A stretch of DNA of 64,000 nucleotides from Streptococcus salivarius (GTDB taxonomy: Bacteria > Bacillota > Bacilli > Lactobacillales > Streptococcaceae), in assembly GCF_009738225.1 (NCBI RefSeq), contig NZ_CP018187.1, positions 506,501 through 570,500 on the forward strand, written 5' to 3'. The notes beneath the pieces were generated by a model. The model was not told where the DNA came from. It did not search any database and saw nothing but the letters and a program-made list of their open reading frames with translations. Of the stretch, positions 36,027-43,845 are shown piece by piece (the stretch's first letter is position 1; each line of letters starts with the position of its first letter). Made by a program: the position numbers and the translations under genes.

Positions 36027-36395
36027 ATGGCATTGAACATTGAAAACATTATTGCTGAAATTAAAGAAGCTTCAATCCTTGAATTGAACGACCTTGTAAA
36101 AGCTATCGAAGAAGAGTTTGGCGTAACTGCTGCTGCTCCTGTAGCTGCTGCTGCAGCTGGTGCTGCTGACGCTGGTGCTGCTAAAGATTCATTCGACGTT
36201 GAATTGACATCTGCAGGCGACAAAAAAGTTGGCGTTATCAAAGTTGTACGTGAAATCACAGGCGAAGGTCTTAAAGAAGCTAAAGCTATCGTTGACGGTG
36301 CACCATCAGTTATTAAAGAAGGTGTTGCTGCAGCTGAAGCTGAAGAAATCAAAGCTAAACTTGAAGAAGCAGGAGCTTCAGTTACTCTTAAATAA
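36027..36395 (+). CDS. rplL: 50S ribosomal protein L7/L12
   Basis: Flexible stalk protein that recruits translation factors, 122 residues. N-terminal dimerisation domain (1-32), Ala-rich hinge ([17 protein letters not shown], about 38-54), and C-terminal factor-binding domain ([20 protein letters not shown], residues about 67-86). TTTGGAGGAA precedes ATG 36027. Highly expressed; codon use is strongly biased. Its stop and terminator region is duplicated 9.9 kb away at 46306. Confidence 0.97.
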   Translation: MALNIENIIAEIKEASILELNDLVKAIEEEFGVTAAAPVAAAAAGAADAGAAKDSFDVELTSAGDKKVGVIKVVREITGEGLKEAKAIVDGAPSVIKEGVAAAEAEEIKAKLEEAGASVTLK

Positions 36396-36452
36396 TAAGG
36401 TAACGACTCAAGTCGCTTAAAAAAGAAAACCAGGGCATCAGCTCTGGTTTTT
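36391..36452 (+). repeat. Left copy of the rplL-terminator direct repeat
   Basis: About 61 bases, from the end of rplL (AATAATAAGG) through the terminator ACCAGGGCATCAGCTCTGGT and its T-run. They recur at 46306-46366 with one internal mismatch (ATCAG versus ATAAG). The stem ACCAG(GG)/(CT)CTGGT plus T-run is a functional terminator. The two copies bracket the accessory island. Confidence 0.88.
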
Positions 36453-36589
36453 TATTGCGATAAGCGATTGATAGAAACTGATAAATTGATTTGGTTTCCT
36501 GCCAAAAATCCTGCCAAAAATTCTTTGGCAGTTTTTTTGTTTTTCTATTTTAGACTGATTTTGTTTGTTTTTAATATGAGCTGTAATTA

Positions 36590-36790
36590 TCACATATTGG
36601 TTTTTACTAATATAAAATATTTTGGATCATATCTAAATGTTAAGTAAGTATGTCTTACTCCAGCGCCATTTCGAATAAATAATTTTAAGTAAGAGTAATC
36701 CTCATTATGTTCTATATTTATGATTTTTCCTCTTGCAATAACTGTATTTCTTCTCCTATTTTTTATTTGGGAATTGACATGATTCATCAT
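36590..36790 (-). CDS. Small basic protein, probable mobile-element origin
   Basis: A 66-residue protein with a strong AAGGAG about 8 bases before its ATG pair on the minus strand. It is basic at the N-terminus (KNRRRNTV) and then strand-rich (RGKIINIEHNEDYSYLKLFI, RHTYLTFRYDPKYFILVK), which suggests a small beta-barrel or OB-like fold. I do not recognise the family. It lies directly downstream of a truncated gene on the same strand, and both are inside the terminator-flanked island, so an integrative-element origin is likely. Confidence 0.55.
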   Translation of the reverse strand: MMNHVNSQIKNRRRNTVIARGKIINIEHNEDYSYLKLFIRNGAGVRHTYLTFRYDPKYFILVKTNM

Positions 36791-36869
36791 TTATTATCTC
36801 CTTATTTTCAATTTTTCTAAATATATTATGTTTGATATTAGTCGTAGAAAAATACGAGAACTAACCTTT

Positions 36870-37061
36870 TTATAAATTTTCATTTTCAATAGTCAATTCT
36901 TCACAACGAAAATCTGATTCATTATCTGTTTTACCATCATATCCAAATAGCAAAGTAGGGGGTGGATCACGCCTTTCACCCTCTAAGTAATCTCGTTCGT
37001 ATTGTGCAAGTTTTTCATTTAATTCTGTATCATGACGAATAATATTATAAAGACTATCGTT
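36870..37061 (-). pseudogene. 3' fragment of a truncated mobile-element gene
   Basis: On the minus strand an open frame without a start reads SLYNIIRHDTELNEKLAQYE, then LEGERRDPPPTLLFGYDG, and ends NENL at a stop (36870-36872). An in-frame stop lies at its upstream edge near 37062, so only the C-terminal 60 or so residues remain. It is hydrophilic and helical, as at the end of a relaxase or replication protein of a conjugative element, but the family is not certain. Confidence 0.5.
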
Positions 37062-37192
37062 TTAAACAGACACTAAAAATAGAAGATGTTGTCCTTTTAT
37101 GACGAAAAAACTACAGTTTATGACTTCAATGAAACTTTAGTTGTCTTTATATTATACTAATCTTGTAAATCATAAGAAAAGGAACGTCAATC

Positions 37193-37759
37193 ATGAAAAC
37201 AACAACTAAACTCATTGGTATCCTATCAGCTCTTATTGTAGTTATCCTCGCTATCTTCTTAGTGACTAAGTTTAACAGTCATGAGTCGGCGCGTGTTAGC
37301 TCAAGTAGTAGCTCAGTCAGGACGGTTAAGAAATCATCTTCAAGCTCAAGTAAAGCTGTTAAGAAGGATAAGAAAGCAGCTCAATCATCATCTTCAGCAG
37401 TTTCAAGTAAAGAAAATGACAACCAGGCTTCAGCAGTAGTACCTAAAGCTTCTTCTCAAGAACAAGCTCAAGCAGGTACCACAGATGGTGGGCAAGTGGC
37501 TGAAGCAACAACACCAGCTTCTCAAGTTGGAGGAGTTGAAGGTGGTCGAGGTGCTTGGACAGCTACTTCTGGAACATTGACACTTGATGAGGAAACCCCT
37601 GTATATGCTGCACCAGATAAAGACAGTGAGGTTGTTTCTAAAATGCCTGCAGGTGATGTTGATTGGGATAAATATGAAATTTTACCTGATGGAAACTGGT
37701 ATAGTTTTGTCAAAGATGGGCAACGTTATTATATTTCATATTCAGATGTAGGGCATTGA
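37193..37759 (+). CDS. Surface-exposed Ser-rich protein with SH3-like domain
   Basis: A 188-residue secreted or membrane-anchored protein. Residues 1-26 form a signal anchor (KLIGILSALIVVILAIFLVT). Residues 33-75 are dominated by Ser and Lys runs, followed by an Ala/Gln/Thr-rich linker to about 115. Residues 120-188 form a bacterial SH3-type domain (TLDEETPVYAAPDKDSEVVS, then GNWYSFVKDGQRYYISYSDV), a usual cell-wall binding module. There is no lipobox or LPXTG. AAAGGAACG precedes the ATG. It lies inside the accessory island; a wall-related role is inferred. Confidence 0.75.
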   Translation: MKTTTKLIGILSALIVVILAIFLVTKFNSHESARVSSSSSSVRTVKKSSSSSSKAVKKDKKAAQSSSSAVSSKENDNQASAVVPKASSQEQAQAGTTDGGQVAEATTPASQVGGVEGGRGAWTATSGTLTLDEETPVYAAPDKDSEVVSKMPAGDVDWDKYEILPDGNWYSFVKDGQRYYISYSDVGH

Positions 37760-37830
37760 TAAATGATTAAGAAGTCTTTATAAACCACTTTTCAAGTCTA
37801 TCAAGGCTTTAAGAAAAACATGAAATAAAA

Positions 37831-37866
37831 AAGACAGTAACTATTCTGAAGTTACTGTCTTATTTT
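37831..37866 (+). terminator. Rho-independent terminator
   Basis: AAGACAGTAACT/AGTTACTGTCTT, nearly perfect stem, loop ATTCTGA, T-rich tail. A second inverted repeat, ACCACTAG/CTAGTGGT, follows at about 37878-37898. Confidence 0.83.
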
Positions 37867-37998
37867 GGTCTTACGAAAACCACTAGCTATTCTAGTGGTC
37901 CCAAAAATTATTAAGCTATGTAGCAAAAAATACTAGAAACAGACTATTCAAATGCAAAACCTAAGTCGATTAAAGAGGTTAAAATTAAAAGTCGAGAC

Positions 37999-39306
37999 TT
38001 ACTTACAAAATCTTATGGTTTGAGAAAAGAGATGATTTGCACTACGAGTGGTAATCGTAGATTTAGGGTATTTTTCCAATATGCTATTTACATTATGTAA
38101 CCCAAGACCTCTTCCTTTCCCTTTACTAGAGTACCCCCTAGCAAAAATATGACTAACATCCACTTTTTCTGATTTTATACTATTTTCAACGATAAGTACC
38201 AATGAATCATCATTATTTATGAAAACAACAGTCATTCTAGGACTTGTGGCTTTAATGGTGGCTTCAATGGCATTATCACAAAGGACAGAAAGAACAGTTA
38301 TGAAATCTAGTAATTCTATCCTAAAATTACTAACAGGTTCTTCAATCTCAACAGAAATTGAAATTCCCCTATTTTGTGCCTCAAGTAATTTAGCGGAAAG
38401 AATACTTTTGATAGCATCATTCTTAATATTACTAAGTTTAGCAATATCAAACTTACTATCATAGAATTGGGTTCCACTATCTCTAAGTACGCCATTGTAT
38501 ACAGTTTTAATAGCTTCAATATCTTGATTATCAATTCCTAATTTTAGACTGGTCAAAATATTAATGTAGTCATGACGGAAACTTCTAATTTCCTCATAAA
38601 GTGATTCAACATGATGACTATAGATAGCTAGTTCATTTAGTTGAGTATCTTTTTGATCAATTATTTCCTTCTCTAGTTTTTCTTTTGAAATTGCATTGAG
38701 ATAGAGTAGCATTACAAAAAACAGAACAATATAAAAGTTATTAATATGTCCTCTCCAGTTATCTGCATCAGCTAATTTGTCTCTATAAATAACAAGTAAA
38801 GAAACTAAGAGCATATATACAAACATAGAGATGTTGATCAGTAATAATAAATACTTGAAATAGTAACGCTTGAAACCTTCTTTTATTTCGTCAAAATCTA
38901 ACCTAAGAGATTTTACTATGAGTAAATGGAGAGGGAAAACCAGTAATTGAATTAAGATATCATACCAACTTAGTTTGACTTCATTGAAGACAGAGACTCC
39001 TAGTAGAGGGAAAACGTAGAATGCTAACATTCTACCTAGCAAGCTTTCAACGATAACGGGGTACAAGCCATAAAAAATATCAAGTGTTTTACTACCATAC
39101 TTATTTTGATATATATTATAAGCAATAAAGATAAAAAAGAAAGCAAAGTACCCAACAGGAGGACATATGATGAGGAGTAGAACATACAAAAATGGACCAA
39201 TAATACACCACAAAGGTTTGATTGGTTGGTTACTAACCTGTTGAAACAGTAACAATGCTACTAATATCTTAGAATAGAACAGCAATAAATTTATAACTAT
39301 ATCCAT
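37999..39306 (-). CDS. blpH: BlpH/ComD-like peptide-pheromone sensor histidine kinase
   Basis: Receptor kinase of the HPK10 (AgrC/ComD/BlpH) family, 435 residues. Residues 1-210 hold six to seven membrane helices that would sense a secreted peptide. The phosphorylated His is in SFRHDYINILTSLK near residue 245. The ATPase domain carries DNAIEATIKA near 348 (N box) and GRGLGLHNVNSIL near 405 (G box). The protein is intact. It is encoded 9 bases downstream of the response regulator gene. No pheromone, export or bacteriocin genes are adjacent, so it may be an orphan system. Confidence 0.88.
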   Translation of the reverse strand: MDIVINLLLFYSKILVALLLFQQVSNQPIKPLWCIIGPFLYVLLLIICPPVGYFAFFFIFIAYNIYQNKYGSKTLDIFYGLYPVIVESLLGRMLAFYVFPLLGVSVFNEVKLSWYDILIQLLVFPLHLLIVKSLRLDFDEIKEGFKRYYFKYLLLLINISMFVYMLLVSLLVIYRDKLADADNWRGHINNFYIVLFFVMLLYLNAISKEKLEKEIIDQKDTQLNELAIYSHHVESLYEEIRSFRHDYINILTSLKLGIDNQDIEAIKTVYNGVLRDSGTQFYDSKFDIAKLSNIKNDAIKSILSAKLLEAQNRGISISVEIEEPVSNFRIELLDFITVLSVLCDNAIEATIKATSPRMTVVFINNDDSLVLIVENSIKSEKVDVSHIFARGYSSKGKGRGLGLHNVNSILEKYPKSTITTRSANHLFSQTIRFCK

Positions 39307-39315
39307 AGAAACACC

Positions 39316-40059
39316 TTAGCTTTTCAGAGATTTAACTTTTTCTAGGAGGCCCTTATATTTCGTACGCGAAATGGGACATTCATTATTATTTTCAAACATT
39401 ACCATTTTCTCTTCTTTATTGATCTTAACGATATTTTCAGGATTAACGATAAATGAACGATGGCATCGAAATAGGCGGTCATCAGCTCGTTCAACTTCTG
39501 AAATACTGGCGTAGAACTCCATGCGTTCTTCTTTAGTATGCAAAATAACTTTATGTATTGTTGGAGATGTTTCAAAAAATAAGATATTGTTAAAAGGAAC
39601 TTGAACGTGAGCCGTAGCTGTTTCAAAAGTAAAAGAATCTTGGGCAATAGTGGCACCCATTTTATCCATGGTATATTCAATTGCTAAATGAACACGTTCA
39701 TAAAACTTTTCATCATCCAAAGCTTTATCAATAAAATCTAGTGCAGCAACTCTATATTTAAAAGTGACTGGCATAAATTCTGAATGTGTTGTTACAAAAA
39801 CAATTGTTGCATTAGGGTCTTTTTTCCGAATTTCTTTTGCAATGTCTAGCCCCTTTTTTTCTTCTCCTTTAATTTCAATATCTAAAAAGAAAAGTTGATG
39901 AGAACCTCTTTCGGTAATCGCATCAAGTAACTGGCTAGGTTTTCCAAAAATCTCAGGTCCTTTACATTTTAGAGATTTTTTTGCAATAACATCCTTAATA
40001 ACAGTCTCTATTCGTGTTTGTTGTAAAAATTCGTCTTCTAAAATAAAAATATTTAACAA
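39316..40059 (-). CDS. blpR: BlpR/ComE-like LytTR response regulator
   Basis: Transcription factor of 247 residues. The receiver domain (1-125) has the acidic pair ILEDE and the phospho-acceptor Asp in LFFLDIEI near residue 60. The C-terminal LytTR DNA-binding domain (about 140-245) ends in HRSFIVNPENIVKINKEEKM. It closely resembles pneumococcal BlpR, with FGKPSQLL and HQLFFLDIEI conserved. It should be phosphorylated by the kinase encoded next to it and bind direct repeats about 21 bases apart in target promoters. First gene of the pair. Confidence 0.88.
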   Translation of the reverse strand: MLNIFILEDEFLQQTRIETVIKDVIAKKSLKCKGPEIFGKPSQLLDAITERGSHQLFFLDIEIKGEEKKGLDIAKEIRKKDPNATIVFVTTHSEFMPVTFKYRVAALDFIDKALDDEKFYERVHLAIEYTMDKMGATIAQDSFTFETATAHVQVPFNNILFFETSPTIHKVILHTKEERMEFYASISEVERADDRLFRCHRSFIVNPENIVKINKEEKMVMFENNNECPISRTKYKGLLEKVKSLKS

Positions 40060-40250
40060 TTAGTGTACTCTCCATTCGATAAAATATTTAGTACTGTAGT
40101 AAAAGACATTGAAGTCTTTTTCCAGTATGAAAATATATTTGTTTTGTTTTTTTAGGACGTCTAAATAAAAATCCATGTTTCTTTGCAAATACAGATAATT
40201 TTCCCTAACATGCAGTACACATATAAGTATGGAAACTTTTAAGTAATGAT

Positions 40251-40340
40251 AGTAAAACCGGTATATCGTAACAGTTCTAGAAACTATTATATCGGTATAC
40301 TTTTACTGAAAATGACAAAAAATGAACCGTTTATGATATA
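40251..40340. promoter_or_regulatory. Dyad and LytTR-like site between blpR and the small ORF
   Basis: AGTAAAA (40251) and TTTTACT (40301) bracket repeated GGTATATCG/ATATCGGTATA segments. Nearby, ACCGTTTAT (40328-40336) fits the LytTR half-site pattern. A TATAAT (40369-40374) without a good -35 follows, as in activator-dependent promoters. The 336-base gap 40060-40396 holds no gene otherwise. Confidence 0.4.
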
Positions 40341-40396
40341 TGACAAATTAAATGGTATAACCAAGCTATAATAAAAATAGGAATTGGAGGTGAAGT

Positions 40397-40758
40397 ATGT
40401 TCAATATTGTGAGGCACTTTTGGTTGTTGATAACTGTTAAAAAGTATATTAAAAAATATAAGTTAAAAGTTAAAGTTAACAATCATTTTAATTCTATAAG
40501 GATTACTACAGCAACTAACACTCTTTATTTTATCACATTTACAAAGAATTGTAATTATGGAAAAAAGTTAAAAAAATTAGGAGGAGTAACGTTTATGCAC
40601 AAATTATTTTATTGACAGCGAATATTGATTATAACAAAATATTTAATGAACATCTCGAACTATTAGGTGTCATTGATATCAAAAAGTCATTAGCGAATAC
40701 CTCTAATGAAATTAGTGATTATCTAGATTATTTTTTTAATATCGAAAAGGTGCACTAA
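40397..40758 (+). pseudogene. Small frameshifted gene next to the blp-like system
   Basis: A 72-codon frame opens at ATG 40397 (TTGGAGGTG upstream) with a basic, Lys-rich product starting MFNIVRHFWLLI. It closes at 40615. A second frame, open from the poly-A stretch near 40560-40580, runs on as QIILLTANIDYNKIFNEHLE, then LLGVIDIKKSLANTSNEISD, to a stop at 40756-40758. One base change in the A-rich tract near 40570 would join them into about 120 codons. The family is unknown to me. It lacks a double-glycine leader, so it is not an obvious pheromone or bacteriocin precursor. Confidence 0.45.
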
Positions 40759-40800
40759 CCTCCATGTACATGTAAACTGTACTTGAGGTTATTTTTTTAT
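40759..40800 (+). terminator. Rho-independent terminator
   Basis: AACCTC..TGTAC / GTAC..GAGGTT stem followed by seven T. Confidence 0.75.
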
Positions 40801-40851
40801 CATCAGATTAAATAGTTTTTCGATGTTTTATCGTAATAAACGTTTTGTTTA

Positions 40852-40987
40852 GGTAGTGTAAAATAAGTTATGTAAACTTAAAAAGGAATAAATACGTTAT
40901 ATTAGAGTTGCAATACCTTACTAGAAAGAGATTTATTCCTATGGTTCAGTTTACCACAGAATTACTTAACTTCTTAGCCCAAAAGAG
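40852..40987 (+). mobile_element. IS256-family (IS1191-like) left-end remnant
   Basis: Begins with GGTAGTGTAAAATAAG-like terminal sequence. ATG 40941 then reads MVQFTTELLNFLAQKR, matching the start of IS1191-type transposases. Homology stops after about 16 codons, where the IS200-type element begins. No further IS1191 sequence was found on the other side. Confidence 0.7.
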
Positions 40988-41004
40988 GTATAGCGGTATA
41001 TCAA

Positions 41005-41695
41005 AAAAGTCCCCCTAAAGTGTTATATTAGATAAGGTTTCCCGACCACTAACTAATATACAAAAGGAGGACCCCTGATGAGACAGGATAATAATAGTTT
41101 AGCACATACTACATGGAATTGTAAGTATCATATTGTTTTCGCACCGAAATATAGACGTCAGATAATCTATGGGAAATACAAAGCAAGTATAGGTCAAATC
41201 TTACGATTATTATGTGAAAGAAAAGGTGTTGAAATACATGAAGCAGAAGCTTGCCCAGATCATATTCACATGTTGGTGAGTATACCACCGAAACTAAGTA
41301 TTTCTTCATTTATGGGATATTTAAAGGGCAAAAGTAGCTTAATGATATTTGATCGACACGCTAATTTAAAGTATAAATATGGGAATCGCAAATTTTGGTG
41401 TCGAGGGTTTTATGTTGATACGGTTGGACGAAATCAGAAACGAATTGAAGAATATATTCGTAATCAATTACAAGAAGACGTGATAGCAGATCAGCTAAGT
41501 CTATTTGAGGAGTACGATCCGTTTACAGGTGAGAAGAATAAAAGAAAGTAATCTTAAAGAGACCCGCTAGACGGGTCAGCTAGCAAAGGTGGTGCTGAAG
41601 GGAAACCATTCGGTAGGCCTTTAGGCCTCGGCCGGTAGCAGAGGCTTTCAGCCGAAGAGCAAGCCACCCGTTCTCACGGGTGGTTTTGACTTTTG
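41005..41695 (+). mobile_element. IS200/IS605-family element
   Basis: Contains a complete tnpA (41078-41551). On the right, subterminal hairpins are visible: GACCCGCTAGACGGGTC (41571-41587) and AAGCCACCCGTTCTCACGGGTGG (about 41663-41685) followed by a T-rich tail. The left end has the GGTTTCCCGACC segment near 41036. There is no tnpB. Ends are approximate because such elements lack inverted repeats. Confidence 0.75.
41078..41551 (+). CDS. tnpA: IS200/IS605 family transposase TnpA
   Basis: Y1 single-strand transposase of 157 residues. The HUH motif is visible as CPDHIHMLVSIPP near residues 60-72. The catalytic Tyr lies in the helix following GFYVDTVGRNQKRIEEYIRN near 125-144. YHIVFAPKYRRQIIYGKYKA near residues 18-37 is typical. 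AAAGGAGGA precedes the ATG. Length is full for the family and no stop interrupts it, so it is potentially active. Confidence 0.93.
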   Translation: MRQDNNSLAHTTWNCKYHIVFAPKYRRQIIYGKYKASIGQILRLLCERKGVEIHEAEACPDHIHMLVSIPPKLSISSFMGYLKGKSSLMIFDRHANLKYKYGNRKFWCRGFYVDTVGRNQKRIEEYIRNQLQEDVIADQLSLFEEYDPFTGEKNKRK

Positions 41696-41711
41696 CGTTT
41701 CGGAGGTAATT

Positions 41712-41834
41712 ATGCAAAAGGAAGAACAGTCATCACGTCAAATCGTGAAGAGCCATATCATGACCATCATGGGAGTTGATAATCTAAAAGCAACTCAACT
41801 GGTAAATGAAATGGAACAAACAGGTTTAATCTGA
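41712..41834 (+). CDS. Short 40-aa ORF of mobile-element character
   Basis: ATG 41712 after CGGAGGT reads MQKEEQSSRQIVKSHIMTIM, then GVDNLKATQLVNEMEQTGLI, and a stop. It is helical and soluble. The C-terminal helix pattern looks like the tail of a longer element gene, so it may be a truncation. It precedes the chimeric conjugation ORF by about 47 bases. Confidence 0.4.
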   Translation: MQKEEQSSRQIVKSHIMTIMGVDNLKATQLVNEMEQTGLI

Positions 41835-41881
41835 TTTGATGAATTCGGGAATTTTGGAATTTTAGTCTTGGAGGGATAATC

Positions 41882-42967
41882 ATGAAACGTATTACTGCTA
41901 ATCAATTTCAGACATCAGAGCGTTATTATAAACTCCCAAAAGTCTTGTTTAAAGATTACGCTAAAAAATACGGTCACGAGAACTTTACCATGAGAAACTG
42001 GGCAGATTTTCAATACTATAAGGATAAGACGTTGGATTTGGTGATTGCGGTCACAACAGCGAAGTTTACCCTTTTTAATATCCAATCGGTGATTGATTTG
42101 ACGCAAAAAGACTCTATGGACTTGAAAACGTGGGGCACTCAGAAGACTATGGTCTATCTTGTTATTCCAGATAATGATACTACCTTTCGTTTTCTATCTG
42201 CTTTATTTTTCTCTATGGTTTTCTCCACTTTGACCAGACAGGCTGATGTGGACTTTAAAGGGCAACTGCCTATCCATGTTAGAAGCTATCTGGATGAGTT
42301 TGCTAATGTCGGAGAAATCCCAGACTTCGCCGAACAAACCTCAACAGTTAGCTCTTGGAATATGAGTCTAGTACCAATCTTGCAAAATATCGCCCAACTC
42401 TTTCTCATTTACTGGGAAGGAAATAGTGGTGATAAACTACTTGAACGTCAGACACGAGCCAGTGAGTGGTATTACCAAATTGAAAAAGACTTTAGTCAAC
42501 CCAACGGCGGGACAGCACAAAGTGATCTAAAAGCACTTGAAGCTGTACGAGGAGACCTTTTTGAAAACTCTATTCCAGGAGGTGGTGATGGTATGGGTTA
42601 CGCTTACGGCCAATGTACTTGGGGAGTCACAGCCCGTATTAACCAACTGGGTCTAAAACTCAAAGGAAAAAACGGTGAGAAGATTCCAATTATCAGTACC
42701 ATGGGCAATGGCCAAGATTGGGTACGAACAGCCGCAAGTCTCGGTGGGGAGACAGGGACAAGTCCACAAGCAGGAGCTATTATTTCCTTTGCGGGAGGAG
42801 GACATGGCACACCAGCAGAATACGGACATGTGGCTTTCATCGAAAAACTCTACCCAAATGGCTCATTCCTTATCTCCGAAACCAATTACAATGGCAATCC
42901 AAATCATACCTTCCGTAAATTATCTGGAGTGGATAGTAACTTGAGTTTTGCGTATACGACGAAATAA
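41882..42967 (+). pseudogene. In-frame chimera of RepA_N, TraG/VirD4 and CHAP hydrolase fragments
   Basis: One uninterrupted 361-codon frame joins pieces of three conjugative-element genes. Residues 1-23 (MKRITANQFQTSERYYKLPK) are the start of a RepA_N replication initiator. Residues about 24-175 (YGHENFTMRNWADFQYYKDK onward, ending VPILQNIAQL) are an internal part of a TraG/VirD4 coupling protein, including LPIHVRSYLDEFANVGEIPD but lacking Walker A. Residues about 176-361 are the C-terminal half of a VirB1-like wall hydrolase with a CHAP domain: YGQCTWGVTARINQLG carries the catalytic Cys and AEYGHVAFIE the His. GGAGGGAT precedes the ATG. It arose by internal deletions. A product could be made but is unlikely to work in conjugation; the CHAP part could fold. 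Confidence 0.85.
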
Positions 42968-42972
42968 AAAAG

Positions 42973-43013
42973 GATATGCTAACAATGACTTGATTTGTTA
43001 GCATATTGTTTTG
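42973..43013 (+). terminator. Rho-independent terminator
   Basis: ATATGCTAACAA (42974-42985) with TTGTTAGCATAT (42996-43007), perfect 12-bp stem, followed by TGTTTT. Confidence 0.82.
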
Positions 43014-43024
43014 GAGGTGGTGAT

Positions 43025-43618
43025 ATGGATTTGTTAGAGAAACCCGTTTATAATTATATTAAAAATAATCATGGAGTAATAACTTTTCGTGATATGGAAG
43101 AGCTTAACTTTTCTTATCAATAACTGAATCAATTAGTCTCAAAAGGGAAAGTGGAATCAATTGAAAAAGGTATCTATCATCTGCCAGATACCTATATCGA
43201 TGACTATTTTAGTTTACAGTACCGTTTTCCAAAAGGAATTTATTCCTTAGAAACAGCACTTTGGTTACATGGTCTGTCCCTTACCATTCCATTTGAGCCT
43301 GTGATGACTTTTCCTTTCGGGACAAATACGAGGCCAATGAAAGAGGCTGGTGTCAAGCCAATTGTCGCTAGAAAGTATCATGAAATCGGTATTATTAGAC
43401 TGGAGCGACAGGCTGGACAGTTTATCTCAGTATATGATATGGAACGAACATTAGTGGTGTGTTTGAGAACAGCTTATCATGTCGATATTCAAGTTATTGC
43501 TCCAGCTTTTCAAGCTTACTTTAAAAAAGGAGCTGTTGATTATGCCAAGTTGTATCACTATGCACAACTATTTAAAGTAACCGAAAAACTACAATCATAT
43601 GTGGAGGTCTTGTCGTGA
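43025..43618 (+). pseudogene. abiEi-type antitoxin gene with a nonsense codon
   Basis: AbiEi-family antitoxin and transcription regulator of type IV toxin-antitoxin systems. ATG 43025 (GGAGGTGG upstream) reads MDLLEKPVYNYIKNNHGVIT, a winged-helix N-terminus, until TAA at 43121-43123. The frame then continues as LNQLVSKGKVESIEKGIYHL and through the AbiEi core (TALWLHGLSL, FPFGTNTRPMKEAGVK, YDMERTLVVCLR) to 43618. TAA most likely replaces a CAA Gln codon by a single change. A shorter product could restart at 43151 without the DNA-binding part. Its stop overlaps the toxin start by 4 bases (GTGA). Confidence 0.85.
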
Positions 43619-43698
43619 AATTTTCAAATGCTAATAGTTTCAAAGCTAAAATCAAGAATATTGCAAAAGAAAAAGGGATCTCTTTCTCAAAAGATTAG
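43615..43698 (+). pseudogene. abiEii-type toxin gene, 5' remnant
   Basis: GTG 43615, overlapping the abiEi stop, reads MKFSNANSFKAKIKNIAKEK, then GISFSKD and a stop. MKF.NANSFKAKIKNIA.E is the usual start of AbiEii nucleotidyltransferase toxins, which are normally near 270-300 residues; the rest is gone. Sequence 43699-43840 shows no recognisable toxin part. Confidence 0.75.
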
Positions 43699-43845
43699 TC
43701 AAATATTTGAAGAATACGGTGCGAATATGTTGGATGTATTCGGTTGTTATATGTATAAATTAAACAATCGTGTTATAATGAAACCATATAGAATTTTAAG
43801 TTTTCTCAAAAACTTTTTATAACTAAGAACACATAAGGAGGTAAA

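Noticed and set aside
40397..40615. Bacteriocin or pheromone precursor gene next to the blp-like system
   Set aside because: No double-glycine leader; the Leu-Gly-Gly in the product lies near its C-terminus and arises after the apparent frameshift.
40852..41695. IS200-type element inserted inside a complete IS1191
   Set aside because: Only the left end of the IS256-family sequence is present; nothing of it continues on the right of the IS200 element.
43628..43822. Frame of 64 codons after the AbiE remnant as a real gene
   Set aside because: No ribosome-binding site, no family features, and it overlaps the toxin remnant in another frame.
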